A stretch of DNA of 64,000 nt from Vesta saturnalis. Taxonomy: Eukaryota > Arthropoda > Insecta > Coleoptera > Lampyridae. The notes under the pieces were generated by a model. The model did not search any database and was not told where the DNA came from. It worked only from the letters and a program-made list of their open reading frames with translations. The stretch spans positions 1,607,001 to 1,671,000 of the forward strand of contig JARFJB010001662.1 in the NCBI GenBank assembly GCA_036346205.1, given 5' to 3'. Position numbers and translations under genes: made by a program. This document shows positions 1 through 11,379 of the stretch, in pieces; within the stretch, counting starts at the first letter, position 1, and each line of letters begins with the position of its first letter.

Positions 1-41
1 AAGTAAATGGAAACAGAAAATACCTGCAATTTGTTTTACTT

Positions 42-303
42 ATAATAAAATACTTATCTTTTTTGGGTTTTTTTAATGGTGTACTTTTAAGTTATACAAT
101 CTAAACGTTTCGATAACACTTTGTCAAAGTTGAAAAATTAAAAAATTAATTTTTCAACTTTGACAAAATTGTTTATAACATCTTTAACATTTTTTAACAC
201 ATTACTACTGACGAATATAACTGTAAGTGTTATCGAAAAGTTTAGATTGTGTAATTTAAAGTACACCATTAAAAAACTCCAAAAAAGATAAGTATTTTAT
301 TAT
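42..303. mobile_element. Palindromic MITE with ~78-bp terminal inverted repeats
   Basis: The two arms, about 42-119 and 226-303, are reverse complements with a few mismatches; both run from ATAATAAAATACTTATC through AATGGTGTACTTT to a segment reading CTAAACG(or T)TTTCGATAACACT. Inside, a second perfect hairpin pairs TTGTCAAAGTTGAAAAATT (from 120) with its complement ending near 166. There is no coding capacity. A single-arm relative lies at about 22870-22990, showing that this is a dispersed family. The transposase that moves it is not identifiable here. Confidence 0.75.
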
Positions 304-2103
304 GAGTGTTAATGGTGAAAGTTTACATTTTCATGTTTTACTTATAGTATTCCCGAACAGGCTAAGACTTGCCTAACATGCTAAAGCACTCAGGAACACT
401 GGAAGGATTTATGGATATTGTTCGGCTGCCGAGAAATGCTAATCAATGGCCACCTTAAATTTTCTGTAATCAAAATTTGAAGGAAAACAGGAATTGGGTA
501 GTGCATTCCACAATTTGGTCACCGTGTGGAAAAATATAGATTGCGCCCGTTTAGTGTGAAAGGATGGAATTTTTAGTGCGTAATTATGGTGTGAATAGGA
601 AAACCGAGAGTTCCTAGCGAAGATGGTCTGCGAATGTATTAAGAAATTATTCTTCTATGCTCAAGAGATTGTAGGTCAGAAGTCAGAGACGGGTCATTTA
701 TAAGCATTAAAGCTCTTTTTTGGATGCGGTTTATCACATCGTATTGGGAAGCACTGACGTGCTGGTCGTAATTCTATTCCAGATGATTTGACCCTTATAC
801 AGTAGAAGTTGCTGTGATATTAAGTACTGCTTAGATCTGTATAGAAAGCCCAGTTTACGGGCAGCTGTTTTGCTGGCTGACCAAAGGTGGTCAACCCATG
901 AAAGGTTCGATGACACGGGCATCCCTAACATAGAGATAGAGTTTGAAAAGTTGAGATCTAAGCCATTCATATTTACAGCAGGAAATGATCGGTCGCGTCT
1001 ACGTCTTTTGTCAAGAAAACTGGAGATCCAATTGATGAGCGTATCGGATAAGCCGAACGAGGTGAGCTTGGCAAGTATGCATTTGTGCCAATCTTGGTCA
1101 AAAAAATATATAAAGCTACTACAACTGTTTTATCGGACCTCTCTAATGTGTTATTCCAAAGTTGGGTGACATATGAAAGAAGATCACCCGTTGAACGACT
1201 CTATCTGAATCCATACTGGTGGTCGTTTAGGGGTTTATTGGACTCGAGGAACGAAAATAGTTGGTAGTTGATGGCTTTTCCATGATTTTCGATAGAATGG
1301 AAGTGATAGCTATTGGTCGATAGTTTGAGTGATCGGTGTTACCCTTTGTAGGAATAGGTTGGACATTTACCAACTTCCACGATGAGACAAACTCTCCAGA
1401 TGACATGTAGACCGAAAGGAGTTTAGACAATACAGGTACTAGCTCGGCGTAGCATTTTTTAAGGGCGATAGCTGGAATACCGCCAGGGATAGTCGCCTTG
1501 TTTGAGTCAAGTTTATTGATAATTGATTCTAGGAGCCTGTCGAATCTGGATTAGTTTCATAGGATATGTGGTAGATTTGGGCGACGGCACAATTTTACCA
1601 GAATCATTGAGACATGAACTTGATGCAGAGTAATCGACAAGGACGTTGGGTTTGTCAGCAGGATCAGCTAGTACAGCTCCGTCGCGAAGTAAGGTTTTTA
1701 CTGATGGCTTATGCTAATGACCAAAGTTTCCGACTACCTAAAGGACATGAAACTAGTTCTTGAATCTACCTTCATCATACATCGTTTTGGTCTTGGTGAT
1801 AATGCAATTATTCCTTGCGGCAATATTCTTGGTGTGATTTTCGATAGATTTATTTGATTCTCTCATTTGGTATAGAGTTTATGCTTTTGCGATAATGCAT
1901 CATTGCAAGCCCTATTAAACCAGGGTTAGAAACAGACATGATCTACACGATTACGTGTTTTGGGAATGAATAACGCCATACCCATCAAGATAACCTCAGT
2001 TATTAAAAGAACAATGTTTGAAGAGAAGGGCCGTTTAAAGCAATACTCACACCAGGGGAAGGTTGCAAAGAAATCTCGAAGTTCGCTCCAGTTAGCTGAT
2101 TGT

Positions 2104-2829
2104 AGCACCACATAGTTCTGTCTGTTTTTCAAGTAGCAGTGGGATTGGGTACAGAGGAAGTTATTTCCATTAGGCAGTGGTCTGATTGACCAAGTAGGGA
2201 AGGGACTCTTGTTTTATAGACAAGTGGGTTAGTTATAAGGAATAGGTCCACGATATGTGAAGTATAGTTGTCAGGGATTCTGGTTGGTTCGGAAATGATT
2301 TGTGTGAGATCACAGGATACAGAAAATGCTTCTGCACTGTGACCTGCAGGATTAGTGGTAGATAAAAATTGAAGCCAATTGGAGTTGTGGACATTAAAAT
2401 CTCTCAAAATTGAGTTATCGCAAGTTGGGAACTGTGATAAGAGGTAGTCTATTTTCAGACTAAGGTAACACCACATAGTTCTATCTGGTTTTAAAGTAAC
2501 AGTGGGATTGGGTACAGTGAAAGTTATTTCCATTAAGCAGTGGTATGATTGACCAAGTAGCGAAAGGACTCTTGTTTTATAGACAAGTGGGTTAATTGTA
2601 AGGAATAGGTCTATGATATGTGGAGTATGGTTGGGGTTGTTAGGGATTCTGGTTGGTTCGGAAATTATTTGTGAGATCACAGGGTACAGCAAATATTTCT
2701 GTACTATAACCTTCAGGATTAGTGGTAGATGAAAATTGGAGTTGTGGACATTAAAATCTCTCAGAATTGAGATATCGCTAGATGGAAACTATGATAAGAG
2801 GTAGTCTATTTCCAGATTAAGGTAATCAA
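2104..2829. repeat. 363-bp tandem duplication inside LINE copy A
   Basis: The segment 2104-2466 is repeated at 2467-2829. For example CCACATAGTTCT occurs at 2108 and 2471, and GTGGGATTGGGTACAG occurs in both. A period of 363 is a multiple of three, so the duplication keeps the endonuclease frame open. Copies C and D of the same LINE have a single version of the segment, so the duplication is private to this copy. Confidence 0.85.
2129..2692 (-). pseudogene. LINE copy A endonuclease fragment with duplicated segment
   Basis: A 187-codon open stretch. It contains the endonuclease C-terminal block twice: IISEPTRIPNNPNHTP followed by LVYKTRVLSLLGQS, then the strand motif FNVHNSNWLQF, then IISEPTRIPDN and LVYKTRVPSLLGQSDHC. 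The second block keeps the Asp-His pair of the AP-endonuclease family (SDHC); the first has SYHC. The domain nicks target DNA to prime reverse transcription in this LINE class. The fragment lacks the N-terminal metal-binding half, which is found separately at 2850-3074, so it is not functional. Confidence 0.8.
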
Positions 2830-2849
2830 AAAGATCTTGGACGTTATTA

Positions 2850-3074
2850 TCATTTGTTGTTTTCCAAAGTGGACATCCTCTTACAACCTACGTTGTCCTT
2901 GGTATACGCACATACTCCGCCTTTAAGGCGAAAGTTAGAGGTTCTATCTGGGAAATTGCAGGTAAGACGAATCAGTACTTCCAGGGAAGGCTTGTGTTTC
3001 TGGTAGAAACGGAATGTCCGGTTGCACTTGTTCAAGGTGTCGGTGAACAGCATTAAGATTCGACCTGATACCAC
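2850..3074 (-). pseudogene. LINE copy A endonuclease N-terminal fragment
   Basis: A 74-codon piece containing DTLNKCNRTFRFYQKHKPSL and then FRLKGGVCAYTKDNVGCKRM. The second block aligns with the plus-strand copy at 23.6 kb and with the minus-strand copy at 36.5 kb (FRLQGAVCAYTKYYVGCRR). It corresponds to the early endonuclease region of jockey-type LINEs. It is separated from the next endonuclease block by frameshifts. Confidence 0.7.
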
Positions 3075-3075
3075 G

Positions 3076-3650
3076 TATATTACTTTGGAAATACTTGAAA
3101 ATGCCTGGAAGTACTTGGAAATAACTGGAAATATTTATAGCATTTCCAAAAACGTAAATACTCGACGTTAATCATGTAAAATATATGCCAAAATTAAAAT
3201 GAAAATTATTGTACAATTGTACAAACTCTGTCTTTAAATAGTAGCGGAAAATTGTTTCTTTATCAAACTTTTGATCACGTTACATCTTTAATTGATATGA
3301 CAAGTTTTCAGCAGTGAATGCTCCACCATTTTCCAATTAAATTTTTCACAACTTTGCACTTACATTATAACCTGTTTACAGTTTGTTAAATTGTTTTTTT
3401 TTTTTGGTTATAGCATTTTGCATTGTTCGCCTTCGTCCGATAGAGGGTATTCTGATTTGTCATCATTTGTATGAAATATATTATAATATTACAACTCAAG
3501 ATATAAGATTTACATGTAATTTAATTTATTTGAATAAAATGAGTACAACACATGATTAATTATTTTTGGTGATTGGTGCCGATTAAAATGTTTAATTAAT
3601 AAATTACTGGTTAAACATTTTCTTGTGTAGCGTGTTACAAATCTCAACTA
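3076..3650. other. AT-rich stretch without recognisable gene
   Basis: Unique-looking AT-rich DNA between two LINE pieces. No long open frame, splice-bounded exon or repeat structure is visible. Confidence 0.5.
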
Positions 3651-3654
3651 ATAG

Positions 3655-3875
3655 CACCAAACTAGCGCCATCCACATTCTTCTACACAGTCTGGAATGAT
3701 CGTAATTGCTGTCTTCCTCTCACCTATGATATGAAAAATTTAACGTAGCTATTTATAAGTATCTCTTGGTAGTCTAAAATCGCTATGCACCCTCCTCAGT
3801 ATTCCTCACTGCTTTAAACATTAGGCTAAACTTTGTTCAGAAACACAATTATTTAATGAAAAAGACGATTTCTTA
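3655..3875 (+). mobile_element. 3' fragment of the jockey-like LINE (copy B)
   Basis: This stretch aligns with 25695-25895 of the plus-strand LINE copy. Shared blocks are GCCATCCACATTCTTCTACAC, TCTGGAATGATC, the CTCTCACCTATGA region, and the tail CCCTCCTCAGTATTCC running to TTGTTCAG. It corresponds to the C-terminal coding end and 3' untranslated region only, the usual outcome of 5'-truncated LINE insertion. Nothing upstream of it belongs to the element. Confidence 0.75.
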
Positions 3876-4329
3876 AGATTATATGTCCGTAAATAAGGTA
3901 GGTGAAATGTTACTAGGATCATGTGTTTATATTGTATATTCTGTATTAATCACAAAATGTTCTTTCTGGTATCTGAATAGACGTTTATGAAATAATTCTA
4001 GGAAAATAGATAACGGTGAAACATGCAACGAACAAGATTATCATTTTTCTTATAATTATGTTTTATGAATCAAACTTCGAAATGTACCTCAACCTGCTGG
4101 CCGAAAGGGATTTGTTTAACTACGAATGATTTTGGATTCAAAGGACTATAAAACATGAAGATAGATGCAGAGACTATCTAAAACGTAACTGAAATACATT
4201 TATATTCCAGAAATAAGATAGTTGATCGATAAAAATTTCAATTGCCAGTACGCGTGAAATTTTTCGGCAGGATGTAGCTTATAATCGTCTGTTGCTATAA
4301 ATGCACATGCGTACATACTCTCATTAATA
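3876..4329. other. AT-rich stretch without recognisable gene
   Basis: No open frame or repeat that can be supported; it separates a LINE tail from a mariner pseudogene. Confidence 0.5.
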
Positions 4330-5090
4330 TATTATCATAGGTCTATAATAACAGATCGACATCCACTCGCGAAGTTTCGAAAAGTTTAGATTTCCCCAGA
4401 TAAACGTCTGGAGAACGTTAAACAATGAAAAATAACCTTATAAAATACACGTAAGCCAAGGAGACGACTTGAGTAGACTAGAATTTTGTAACCAGCTTCA
4501 AGGAAAAGGAACAAAGACCCTAACTTTTTAGATAAACTGATCTGGACAGACGAGTGCAGTTTTTAAGTAATGTCATATTCAATAGAAATTAAAATTACTG
4601 GGCTATAGCGCAAGCCAAGGAAAATTTTCTGTAAAATTGAGGGTTGGCATGTGTCATAACAGACTGCTGATGCCTCACATTACTGAACAAAAATTAAAGG
4701 CTTTGATTTTAAATAATCAGATATGGGTTTATCTAGAAAACGTTTCGCCCAATATATCACTAGAATTGTGGTGGCAGCAGGATGGAGCGTCTCCTCATAA
4801 CAGCGGATCCGTAACAGAATATTTAAATACAATTTTTTCAAACAAATGGATAGGAAACCAGAGCACTAACCCAAATCCGCTAGATCCTTTCCTTTGGGGC
4901 AACGTAAAAAATAATTTATATAAAAACCGATAATAGAGATGAGTTTATAGAGTCATTACAGCAGATATATCATTCCATTCCAGGAGGGTCAATACAAATA
5001 ACACTTGGTAATTTGCGAAAAAGAAGCCAATTATGTATTAATGAAAACGCTTTGTTGTTTGAGCAATTAGTTCAGTTGTTTTATTAAACT
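4330..5090 (+). pseudogene. Mariner-type transposase pseudogene
   Basis: Frames must be switched several times, but the order of motifs is that of a Tc1/mariner transposase. Near 4370-4480 there are HTH-linker remnants (VWRTLNNEK, LSRLEFCNQLQ). LIWTDECSF near 4537 carries the first catalytic Asp. A clean open frame at 4637-4933 contains LWWQQDGASPHNS with the second catalytic Asp, then NPLDPFLWGNVKNNLY with the third acidic position. The C-terminal tail (DEFIESLQQIYHSIPGG, CINENALLFEQL) runs to about 5085. The enzyme class cuts and pastes DNA at TA sites. Stops and frameshifts exclude activity. No flanking inverted repeats were found by eye. Confidence 0.8.
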
Positions 5091-6584
5091 AAATGTTAAT
5101 TTTATTCAAATTTTAAAACCCATATAATAACATTCGTATTAGTATTAATTATTGTTTCATCTGTTTTTATGAATGAATCGCTATTACGTATTTTTCTTGT
5201 AAATCAACATGTTATATTTTTGGCGATAAGTCAATAACAAAAGAAGGTAGCTCAAGTTCCTTTTCAGAATATTAATCAGCATATTTCAGAAAAAGTCCCA
5301 AATTTAACCCTATGCTTTATCTCGAATAAGAAGCGAAATCCCCATGCTTAAGTTGGAATTTGAATAAACCAGTACATCTACATATTTAGTTACACTTTCT
5401 ACATACAATCAAAATAATTGCAAAGTATCAAAGTAGCCTCCCATAACTATAAAAATATGTGTAAAGAAGTAACAGCTAATTAAGTAAAAAAAGTTGGAAA
5501 ACACATATTTTATGGTCTATTCTGTTCTTAAACTATGTTTTTAAAGTACAAAGTTTGGTATTGTTGTTTTAAGAACGTTAACACGTTTTATTATTATGGG
5601 AATAGTTCTCTCAATTTTAAAAAAGTAATTTGTAATAAAACTGCTTAAAGCAATTTTGGTTATAGAACTCTTCACAAAATTCCTACCATTCGAAAACAAC
5701 AAACAAAATTAAGCAAGTTAATTGTTTTGTTAAAAAATAAATGAAAAGGTTACTTGATTAAAGGTCAGTTCAAAAATAAAATTTATTATTATTGATGTTA
5801 ACCTTATAAAATTAAGCACTCATCTTTTTTTATTACCAAAAATAAAAGTAATTTTTATATTTGCATATTAATTTTAAAATATTGTACTTTATGGACTAAA
5901 CATAATTTTTGTTTTAATTTGGCACTTTTATTAATTGCATGATTCGGTTTATGAACGCGTAAGATATTGAAATTGAATTACGCCATTATAACGCGTATAA
6001 TTTTACAGTCCAAGTGACATTATGGTAATTTTCAACCACAAATTGTGTAGGTATACAGTGTGAATGACAATTGGTACAAAAGCTCCAGGTACAATTCTGA
6101 GTCAAAACCTTAATTCTAGAATGACGTCCTCTATCTTCATGAGGTCCTCAAAGTCGCATTGTTTAATATTGAAAGATGCATTATTATTTAATGATTGTTG
6201 ACTAAAACGTTACAATTTGAAATAAAATAACGTTTAAAAAATCGTTTTGCAGACAGTTGTCTTTCAACGCTGAAATTAAACCTGTCCGTTAAAAAAAGTA
6301 TATAAAAATACGGTACAGCGTTCTCATATTGTCAAAGTTTGACGTTTACGAAACTTTCTAATTTGTAACTTCGTGTCATCTCTTTAGGGTTGGCGTTGTT
6401 GAAGTTCTCTAATAACCCGCGACTAGCTTTTTCCTTAATTTAAAAACAAAAACGTAAAGAATTACACACCAAAATTGAAATTTTCGGTTTTTCCCGAATA
6501 TCCCCGATACGGTTCAGAATACTTAAATTTTCGAAGACAGCATTTAATTCACTATTAGATTACGCAACGTTTATTCTACCATAT
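5091..6584. other. AT-rich intergenic stretch
   Basis: About 1.5 kb with no exon-like open frame and no clear repeat. It ends at a large GT-rich microsatellite. Confidence 0.5.
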
Positions 6585-6658
6585 ATGTGCGTGTGCGTGT
6601 GCGTGTGCGTGTGCGTGTGCGTGTGCGTGTGCGTGTGCGTGTGCGTGTGTGCGTTTGG

Positions 6659-6717
<59 letters not shown>

Positions 6718-6978
6718 TGTGGGTGTGTGCGTGTGTGCGTGTGTGCGTGTGTGCGTGTGTGCGTGTGTGCATGTGTGCGTGAGTGCGTGCGTGCGTGAGT
6801 AAGTGCGTGCGTGCGGGCGTGCGTGCGTGCGAGCGTGCGTGCGTGCGTGCGTGCGTGAGTGCGTGCGTGCGTGCGTGCGTGAGTGCGTGCGTGCGTGCGT
6901 GCGTGCGTACGTGCGTGCGTGCGTGCGTGCGTGCGTGCGTGATTGCGTGCGTGCGTGCGTGCGTGCGTACGTGCGTGC

Positions 6979-7016
<38 letters not shown>
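6585..7016. repeat. Composite GT / GTGTGC / GTGC microsatellite
   Basis: A 430-bp run made of blocks: GTGTGC hexamers (about 6586-6650), a pure GT run (about 6660-6712), GTGTGC again (to about 6790), a long GTGC tetramer array with occasional GAGT or TACG variants (to about 6985), then pure GT to 7016. All six frames stay open here, so the long predicted His/Thr/Arg and Cys/Val proteins are artefacts of the repeat. Alternating purine-pyrimidine tracts of this kind can adopt Z-DNA. Confidence 0.95.
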
Positions 7017-7018
<2 letters not shown>

Positions 7019-7628
7019 AGGGTGGGCCGGATTTCAATTAAATCTTTGGGGATCTTGTTATTCGTAATGGATAAGAAGTGGATTAAATGGGAAAAGAGTT
7101 GCGCATTTTGATGATGAGATACACGACAAAAACCGAATTTATCGAAAATACTTTTTACGGTAGCGTTGTTATTATGAAAAATATTGAAAAACTTTATTTA
7201 GGTTTTTTATTGTAATTCAACTTTCCTATACAGCGCCATTCTTAAAATTAAATTTTTTTGTTTCGTCTCTTCGGGGCTGCTATCAATTTTTTTAAATACG
7301 GACCTGCGTTTTTTACCACACAATTTTTTAGCGCTTGGCATGAGAAATTTATTGATATGCCACACTTAACCATTTTTACGTTTCGTCTGAGAAATAATCA
7401 GTTTTACTGTCTTTATGTTTCGTTTTAAAAATTATAAGTTCACTTCTTTCTAAAATAAACGTTGCCTTGGATGTCACTCGTAAATATTTTAACTCATAAA
7501 GTCAAGTTTGCCTTGTATGTCTCTGTAAACTTTTTGATGTTGTTAGCGTGGTTATAAAATATTGTTTTAAATGCGTTACTTTTTGGAGATTTTAAAAATA
7601 AGAATATTTATGGTGCGATATAGTAAAA
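7017..7628. other. AT-rich stretch without recognisable gene
   Basis: Nothing that can be supported; it precedes a transposase fragment on the plus strand. Confidence 0.45.
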
Positions 7629-8270
7629 ATGAAAACAAACACATATACGATGTTTACATACGATCCTCTAGAACTTCACCACCAGTCACAAACCTACTTG
7701 GAGCTGTACTCTGAACCACGGCAACCATCGGCAGTTAATTTTGATAATATTTCAAAATCTATGAATGAAAGCTATAAATTTAGCAGAAAGAGAAGGAAAT
7801 ACCATCTTCAAAACACAGTGAACGAAATTAATGTTCTCGCTCAAGTACACACCGACACTGAGAATTCTTCAAGAAAAATCGCCAATGATTGCGGAGTAGG
7901 GCCGATCACTGTAAAAAGGATACTAAAAAAACATAAATATGATTTTAAACTTCTAACAGTACAAAAGTTACATGATAATGATTCCAACAGAAGATTAAGG
8001 TTATGTATGTGGTATCGCAGAAAATTCCCAAACAGTCCATTAATACATAAGACACTTTTTATGGAGAGATGACTCAACTTTCACAAACAGTGAATTATTT
8101 AGGTAGCTGGCTTTCTGTGCAATGAAAACCTCTTTTGACAATGTTGATTTACCCCACAGACATATTCCAAATCGCAACTTTGAGACAAAGGTTGCAAATT
8201 TTAAATTACGTAAAACAAATAAATCATTATTAATTTTAGCATTCAACGTCAAACAGTGTACCTTCCACTT
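7629..8270 (+). pseudogene. Mariner-type transposase fragment, N-terminal half
   Basis: The first 147 codons are open. Residues about 75-130 carry the DNA-binding and linker motifs of a mariner transposase: SSRKIANDCGVGPITVKRIL (second helix-turn-helix), HKYDFKLLTVQKLHDND, and RRLRLCMWYRRKFPN. After a frameshift near 8065 the sequence continues as DDSTFTNSELF, which aligns with the first-Asp motif (DE-S/T-F). Further on, HIPNRNFETKVANF may be the HN-HYW-NP region. The second and third catalytic positions are absent. The N-terminal 70 residues do not look like a known domain. The copy is 3'-truncated and inactive. Confidence 0.65.
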
Positions 8271-8529
8271 TAGGTTTTGTCAATTTCGAAACATGCCCGC
8301 AATCAGGTAACTCATCGTCATTAATTTTAAGATTTAGTACTTTACATGGCTTTTGACGATAGTGAAACTTGAGAACTCAGCATCTGAGTACAAAAAATTA
8401 TATGAAAGGCAAGCACTTAAATTAGTTTGAATGAGTTTAATTATTTTTATTAGTTTAAATAAGTTAACACACTATTGCATTTTCAATTGAAAATTGTATC
8501 ATTCCTATCAGATATTAAAACAGGTGTAT

Positions 8530-9480
8530 CATCGCTTAATATGGAATAGGTCCAAGTATTGAGCCCTGGGGAACATCTGCACCAATATGACTATGTTGCG
8601 AGGTTACCAGTTCCACCTTATTATTAAAGTAATATTTTAAAGAAACGAATTGGAGTCTATTAGTTAAAAATGATGAAAGCCAATTTAGGTATATTCCCCT
8701 AATAGTGTATTTAATTAACTTGTTATGTAATATATCTCCAACCATACAATCAAATACCTTAGTATGGTCGCAAAGACTACAATCTGACTTTCGCCTTTAT
8801 TTAAATACTTATTTATGTTTTGATATAGGCAATTCATAACTGAACTTGTTGATTTGCCAGGCACAGATCCATGTTAGCTGTCCGTCAAAATATTGAGTTT
8901 AACAAAGAAAGACTCAAGCCGTTTTAAAAAACTAAATTTGAATAATTTTGAAAATATTGCAGAGATACTTACTGGTGTGTAATTTTCAACATTTTTTGGA
9001 TCGTTCCTTTTATACACTGGAATTACTTTTCCCATTCTCAAAGATTCAGGAAATTTTCCTGTTACGAACGATGTGTTTACTAAATAGGTAACCGGTGCAA
9101 TTACTTCAGGAAAAACTTCTTTAACGATAAAGTTTGGTACGTCATCATACCCAGTAGCGGATGTAACTAAGTTTTAATAATGAGAGCAAGTCTTCTATTG
9201 TATATGGCACAAGAAAAGGTTATTGTGATTTACATGTACTTTGGAATGCAATCTAATAGCATAAAATCGCATCGCCCTTCGATCTAGGAATTCTTGCCAT
9301 GATTTTTATAGGAGTTTCAATGAAGTTTGTATTGAACTCATCAGTTAATGTTTCGGGATTATTGCACATTTTGTTATTTATCATTAAATTATAAACATTA
9401 GTAAAACTTGGGTAAGTTTTTGTTAAAATGTGTAAGTGTTTGAGTTTTAAAACAGATAATTTTATTTCTTTTAGCACATT
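8530..9480 (-). pseudogene. Reverse transcriptase fragment of a second LINE family
   Basis: Reading from 9480 down: a linker block (NNPETLTDEFNTNFIE), then after stops SISAIFSKLFKFSFLKRLES (RT fingers), GSVPGKSTSSVMNCLYQ, DHTKVFDCMVGDILHNKL (the palm motif around FDxV), IKYTIRGIYLNWLSSFL, and finally VPQGSILGP. The copy ends just before the position of the FADD catalytic box, so it is 3'-truncated. The motif wording differs from the copies at 0.3, 23 and 34 kb, so this is a different non-LTR family. It probably belongs with the endonuclease piece at 11.4-11.9 kb. Confidence 0.8.
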
Positions 9481-9960
9481 TGTACAGAAAGTGTACTTTT
9501 TATCTCACAATACGAAATTATTGGGAGATATTGTAATCGGTCGGCGAAACTTCGAGTGCAGTACTTTAGTTTTTATGAATTATCGCAAAATAGAAAATAG
9601 ATAGAAAGTAGATCTTAGCGCATTATTAAAGAGGATTAAATTTCCTTTAAAATTAACTACTATACTTAAAGATTGATTTACCGTAAGTTGAAAAAAAATA
9701 GCTTCAAACATGAAAGTTTCAAAATGTATATGTTCCAGCACGATAGCGTCCACAAAATTAATCTGATCGTCATGAAATTTGGTACCCACATTCGGATCCA
9801 TGAGTAGACGGAATGTTTTTGAGCGAAATCTGTTCGGTCAAAATGGCGGCATTCCAGATTCAGTCTATTATAGAGCGTGTAAATATGTAGCAAACCGGAA
9901 CGCCTACGTAGGCAACTAAGTGAATCATCCTAGAATTGAATATCTACCAAGTTTTTCGTT
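9481..9960. other. Stretch inside the split LINE, no gene seen
   Basis: Lies between the LINE RT part and a tRNA-like sequence. The open frames here have no recognisable content. Confidence 0.4.
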
Positions 9961-9962
9961 TG

Positions 9963-10045
9963 TCCTCCGGTAGCGTAGCGGTAGCGCGGTTGGTTGTTGT
10001 CCCGGCGTCTCGTGTTCAAGACGCATAATGTATGAGGTTTTTTAT
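9963..10045 (+). mobile_element. Possible tRNA-derived SINE head
   Basis: The sequence holds an A-box-like block (GGTAGCGTAGCGGTAGCGCG) and, about 35 bases further on, a B-box-like block (GTGTTCAAGAC) that can pair CGTCT with AGACG. This spacing is that of an RNA polymerase III promoter in a tRNA or tRNA-derived SINE. The acceptor stem does not close well, so a working tRNA is unlikely. It is followed by a T-rich run and then by AT-rich tandem repeats. Confidence 0.4.
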
Positions 10046-10062
10046 CTTATCTTATTAGACGT

Positions 10063-10530
10063 GTTAAGGCATTTCTGGCCATTTAAAACTATATTTGAGA
10101 AAAAATGTTTGGCCCTTTGGTCAAAAATTTTGAAAATTTTTTTTTACATTTTACGTTTTGAACTATTTCTGACCATTTGAGACGATTTTTGGAAAGAAAA
10201 TCTTTTTGGCCCTTTGCTAAAAATGTTTTTGCATTTTTACACGTTTTGCGACATTTCTGGCCATTTGCATAATTTTTGGAAAAAAAATTTCGTTGGCTTT
10301 AGGTCAAAAATTGTCGATTTTTTTTGCATTTTTACACGTTTTGAGCCATTTCTGACTATTTTACATGAATTTGGGAAAAAAACTTTTTTGACCCTTTGGT
10401 AAAAATTTTTAGAAATTTGTTTTGCATTTTTAATCGTTTTGGGTCATTTCTGGCCATTTCAGATGATTTTTGGGAATAAACAATTTTTTGGTGCTTTGGT
10501 CAATAATTTTCGCAATTGTATGTTTGCGTT
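10063..10530. repeat. ~95-bp AT-rich tandem repeat, about five degenerate units
   Basis: The block TTTGGCCCTTTGGTCAAAAA recurs, with changes, near 10108, 10207, 10290, 10388 and 10487. Each copy is followed by TTTGCATTTTTACACGTTTTG and TTTCTGGCCATTT. The spacing is about 95-100 bp. No coding function is implied. Confidence 0.8.
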
Positions 10531-11379
10531 TTTTTGCACGTTATGAGAAATTTTAAAATGTCAGAATTTTTTAGTATTAAGTAGAATTTATGTCATTTAG
10601 GAATTATATTCTAACATCTTAAAATTTATACTTACAATTTAAGCCCATCTGTGAAACAATAAATATTCAAAAAATGATTATAGAAAACACACAATTTTAT
10701 AAAAAAATTAAAATGAATAATAAACAATTATAATGATGGAAATTGTTGTAATACACCAGTTCGTAGAATTTTTTGTAAATGTGGTCTCAAAAATTTCGAT
10801 TAAAACATTTACCTTGATCGTTTATCTAAATATTTCCACCAATTCCTGCAAACACTTCCAAAACACTCGCACTAGAACTCCACCAGCAACAACTTCAAGC
10901 AACAACACCCCTCAAAAGTCGCCCTTAAATATAGTTAACAACTGTTGTTTTCGCTACAACGAAACTTAACTATGGAATAAATGTAAAAATGATAACCGCA
11001 TCAATAGAAACAACATATGGGTAACAAGTGGATTTATTGTTTACAAAAATTGTACTTTTATGCACATATTTACACGTTTTCAATTTAAGAACTAAATAAA
11101 TGTATACTGGGTGATTATGATTATTTACTTTCTCTGATCAACTTTTTCGATCGTGATCATTTTTGTTTAGTACCTCAAGCTTTATAGGTATTATTTAAAT
11201 AATAACTTAAATTTAAGATCATGTGTGTTGGTCGTCATATTTTATTGTTTCTGTCGAAGTCTTACGATATTTTTAATAACACAATTTAACAATTTAATGA
11301 TATGAAAACACTGTACAAAATTTTTAGTAGGAAAAAAAACACAGTACACTAGTTACAAAACATCAAATTCTTTCAATTT
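10531..11379. other. AT-rich stretch without recognisable gene
   Basis: No feature that can be supported; probably part of the sequence that splits the LINE. Confidence 0.4.

Larger units (their letters stand above)
341..3075 (-). mobile_element. Jockey-like non-LTR retrotransposon (LINE), decayed copy A
   Basis: A minus-strand LINE relic. Reading from 3075 down there are pieces of an apurinic-like endonuclease (the block GGVCAYTKDNVGC, then DFNVHNSNWL and the SDHC catalytic motif), then reverse transcriptase pieces (SSWKLVNVQPIP, NYRPIAITSILSKIMEK), then the C-terminal region (SMLGMPVSSNLSW, ARKLGFLYRSKQYL). The 3' end, about 341-600, matches the 3' ends of the copies at 3.7, 25.8 and 34.4 kb and carries the shared tail CTGTTCNGGAATACTA. 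Stops and frameshifts break every domain. The segment with the GVPQGS and FADD catalytic motifs is deleted: FLDKRR runs directly into DRSFPAVNMNG near 985-1005. An internal 363-bp duplication is listed separately. Confidence 0.85.

Noticed and set aside
6560..7111. Long His/Thr/Arg-rich and Cys/Val-rich open frames
   Set aside because: They are translations of the GT/GTGC microsatellite; all frames are open because the repeat has no stop codons.
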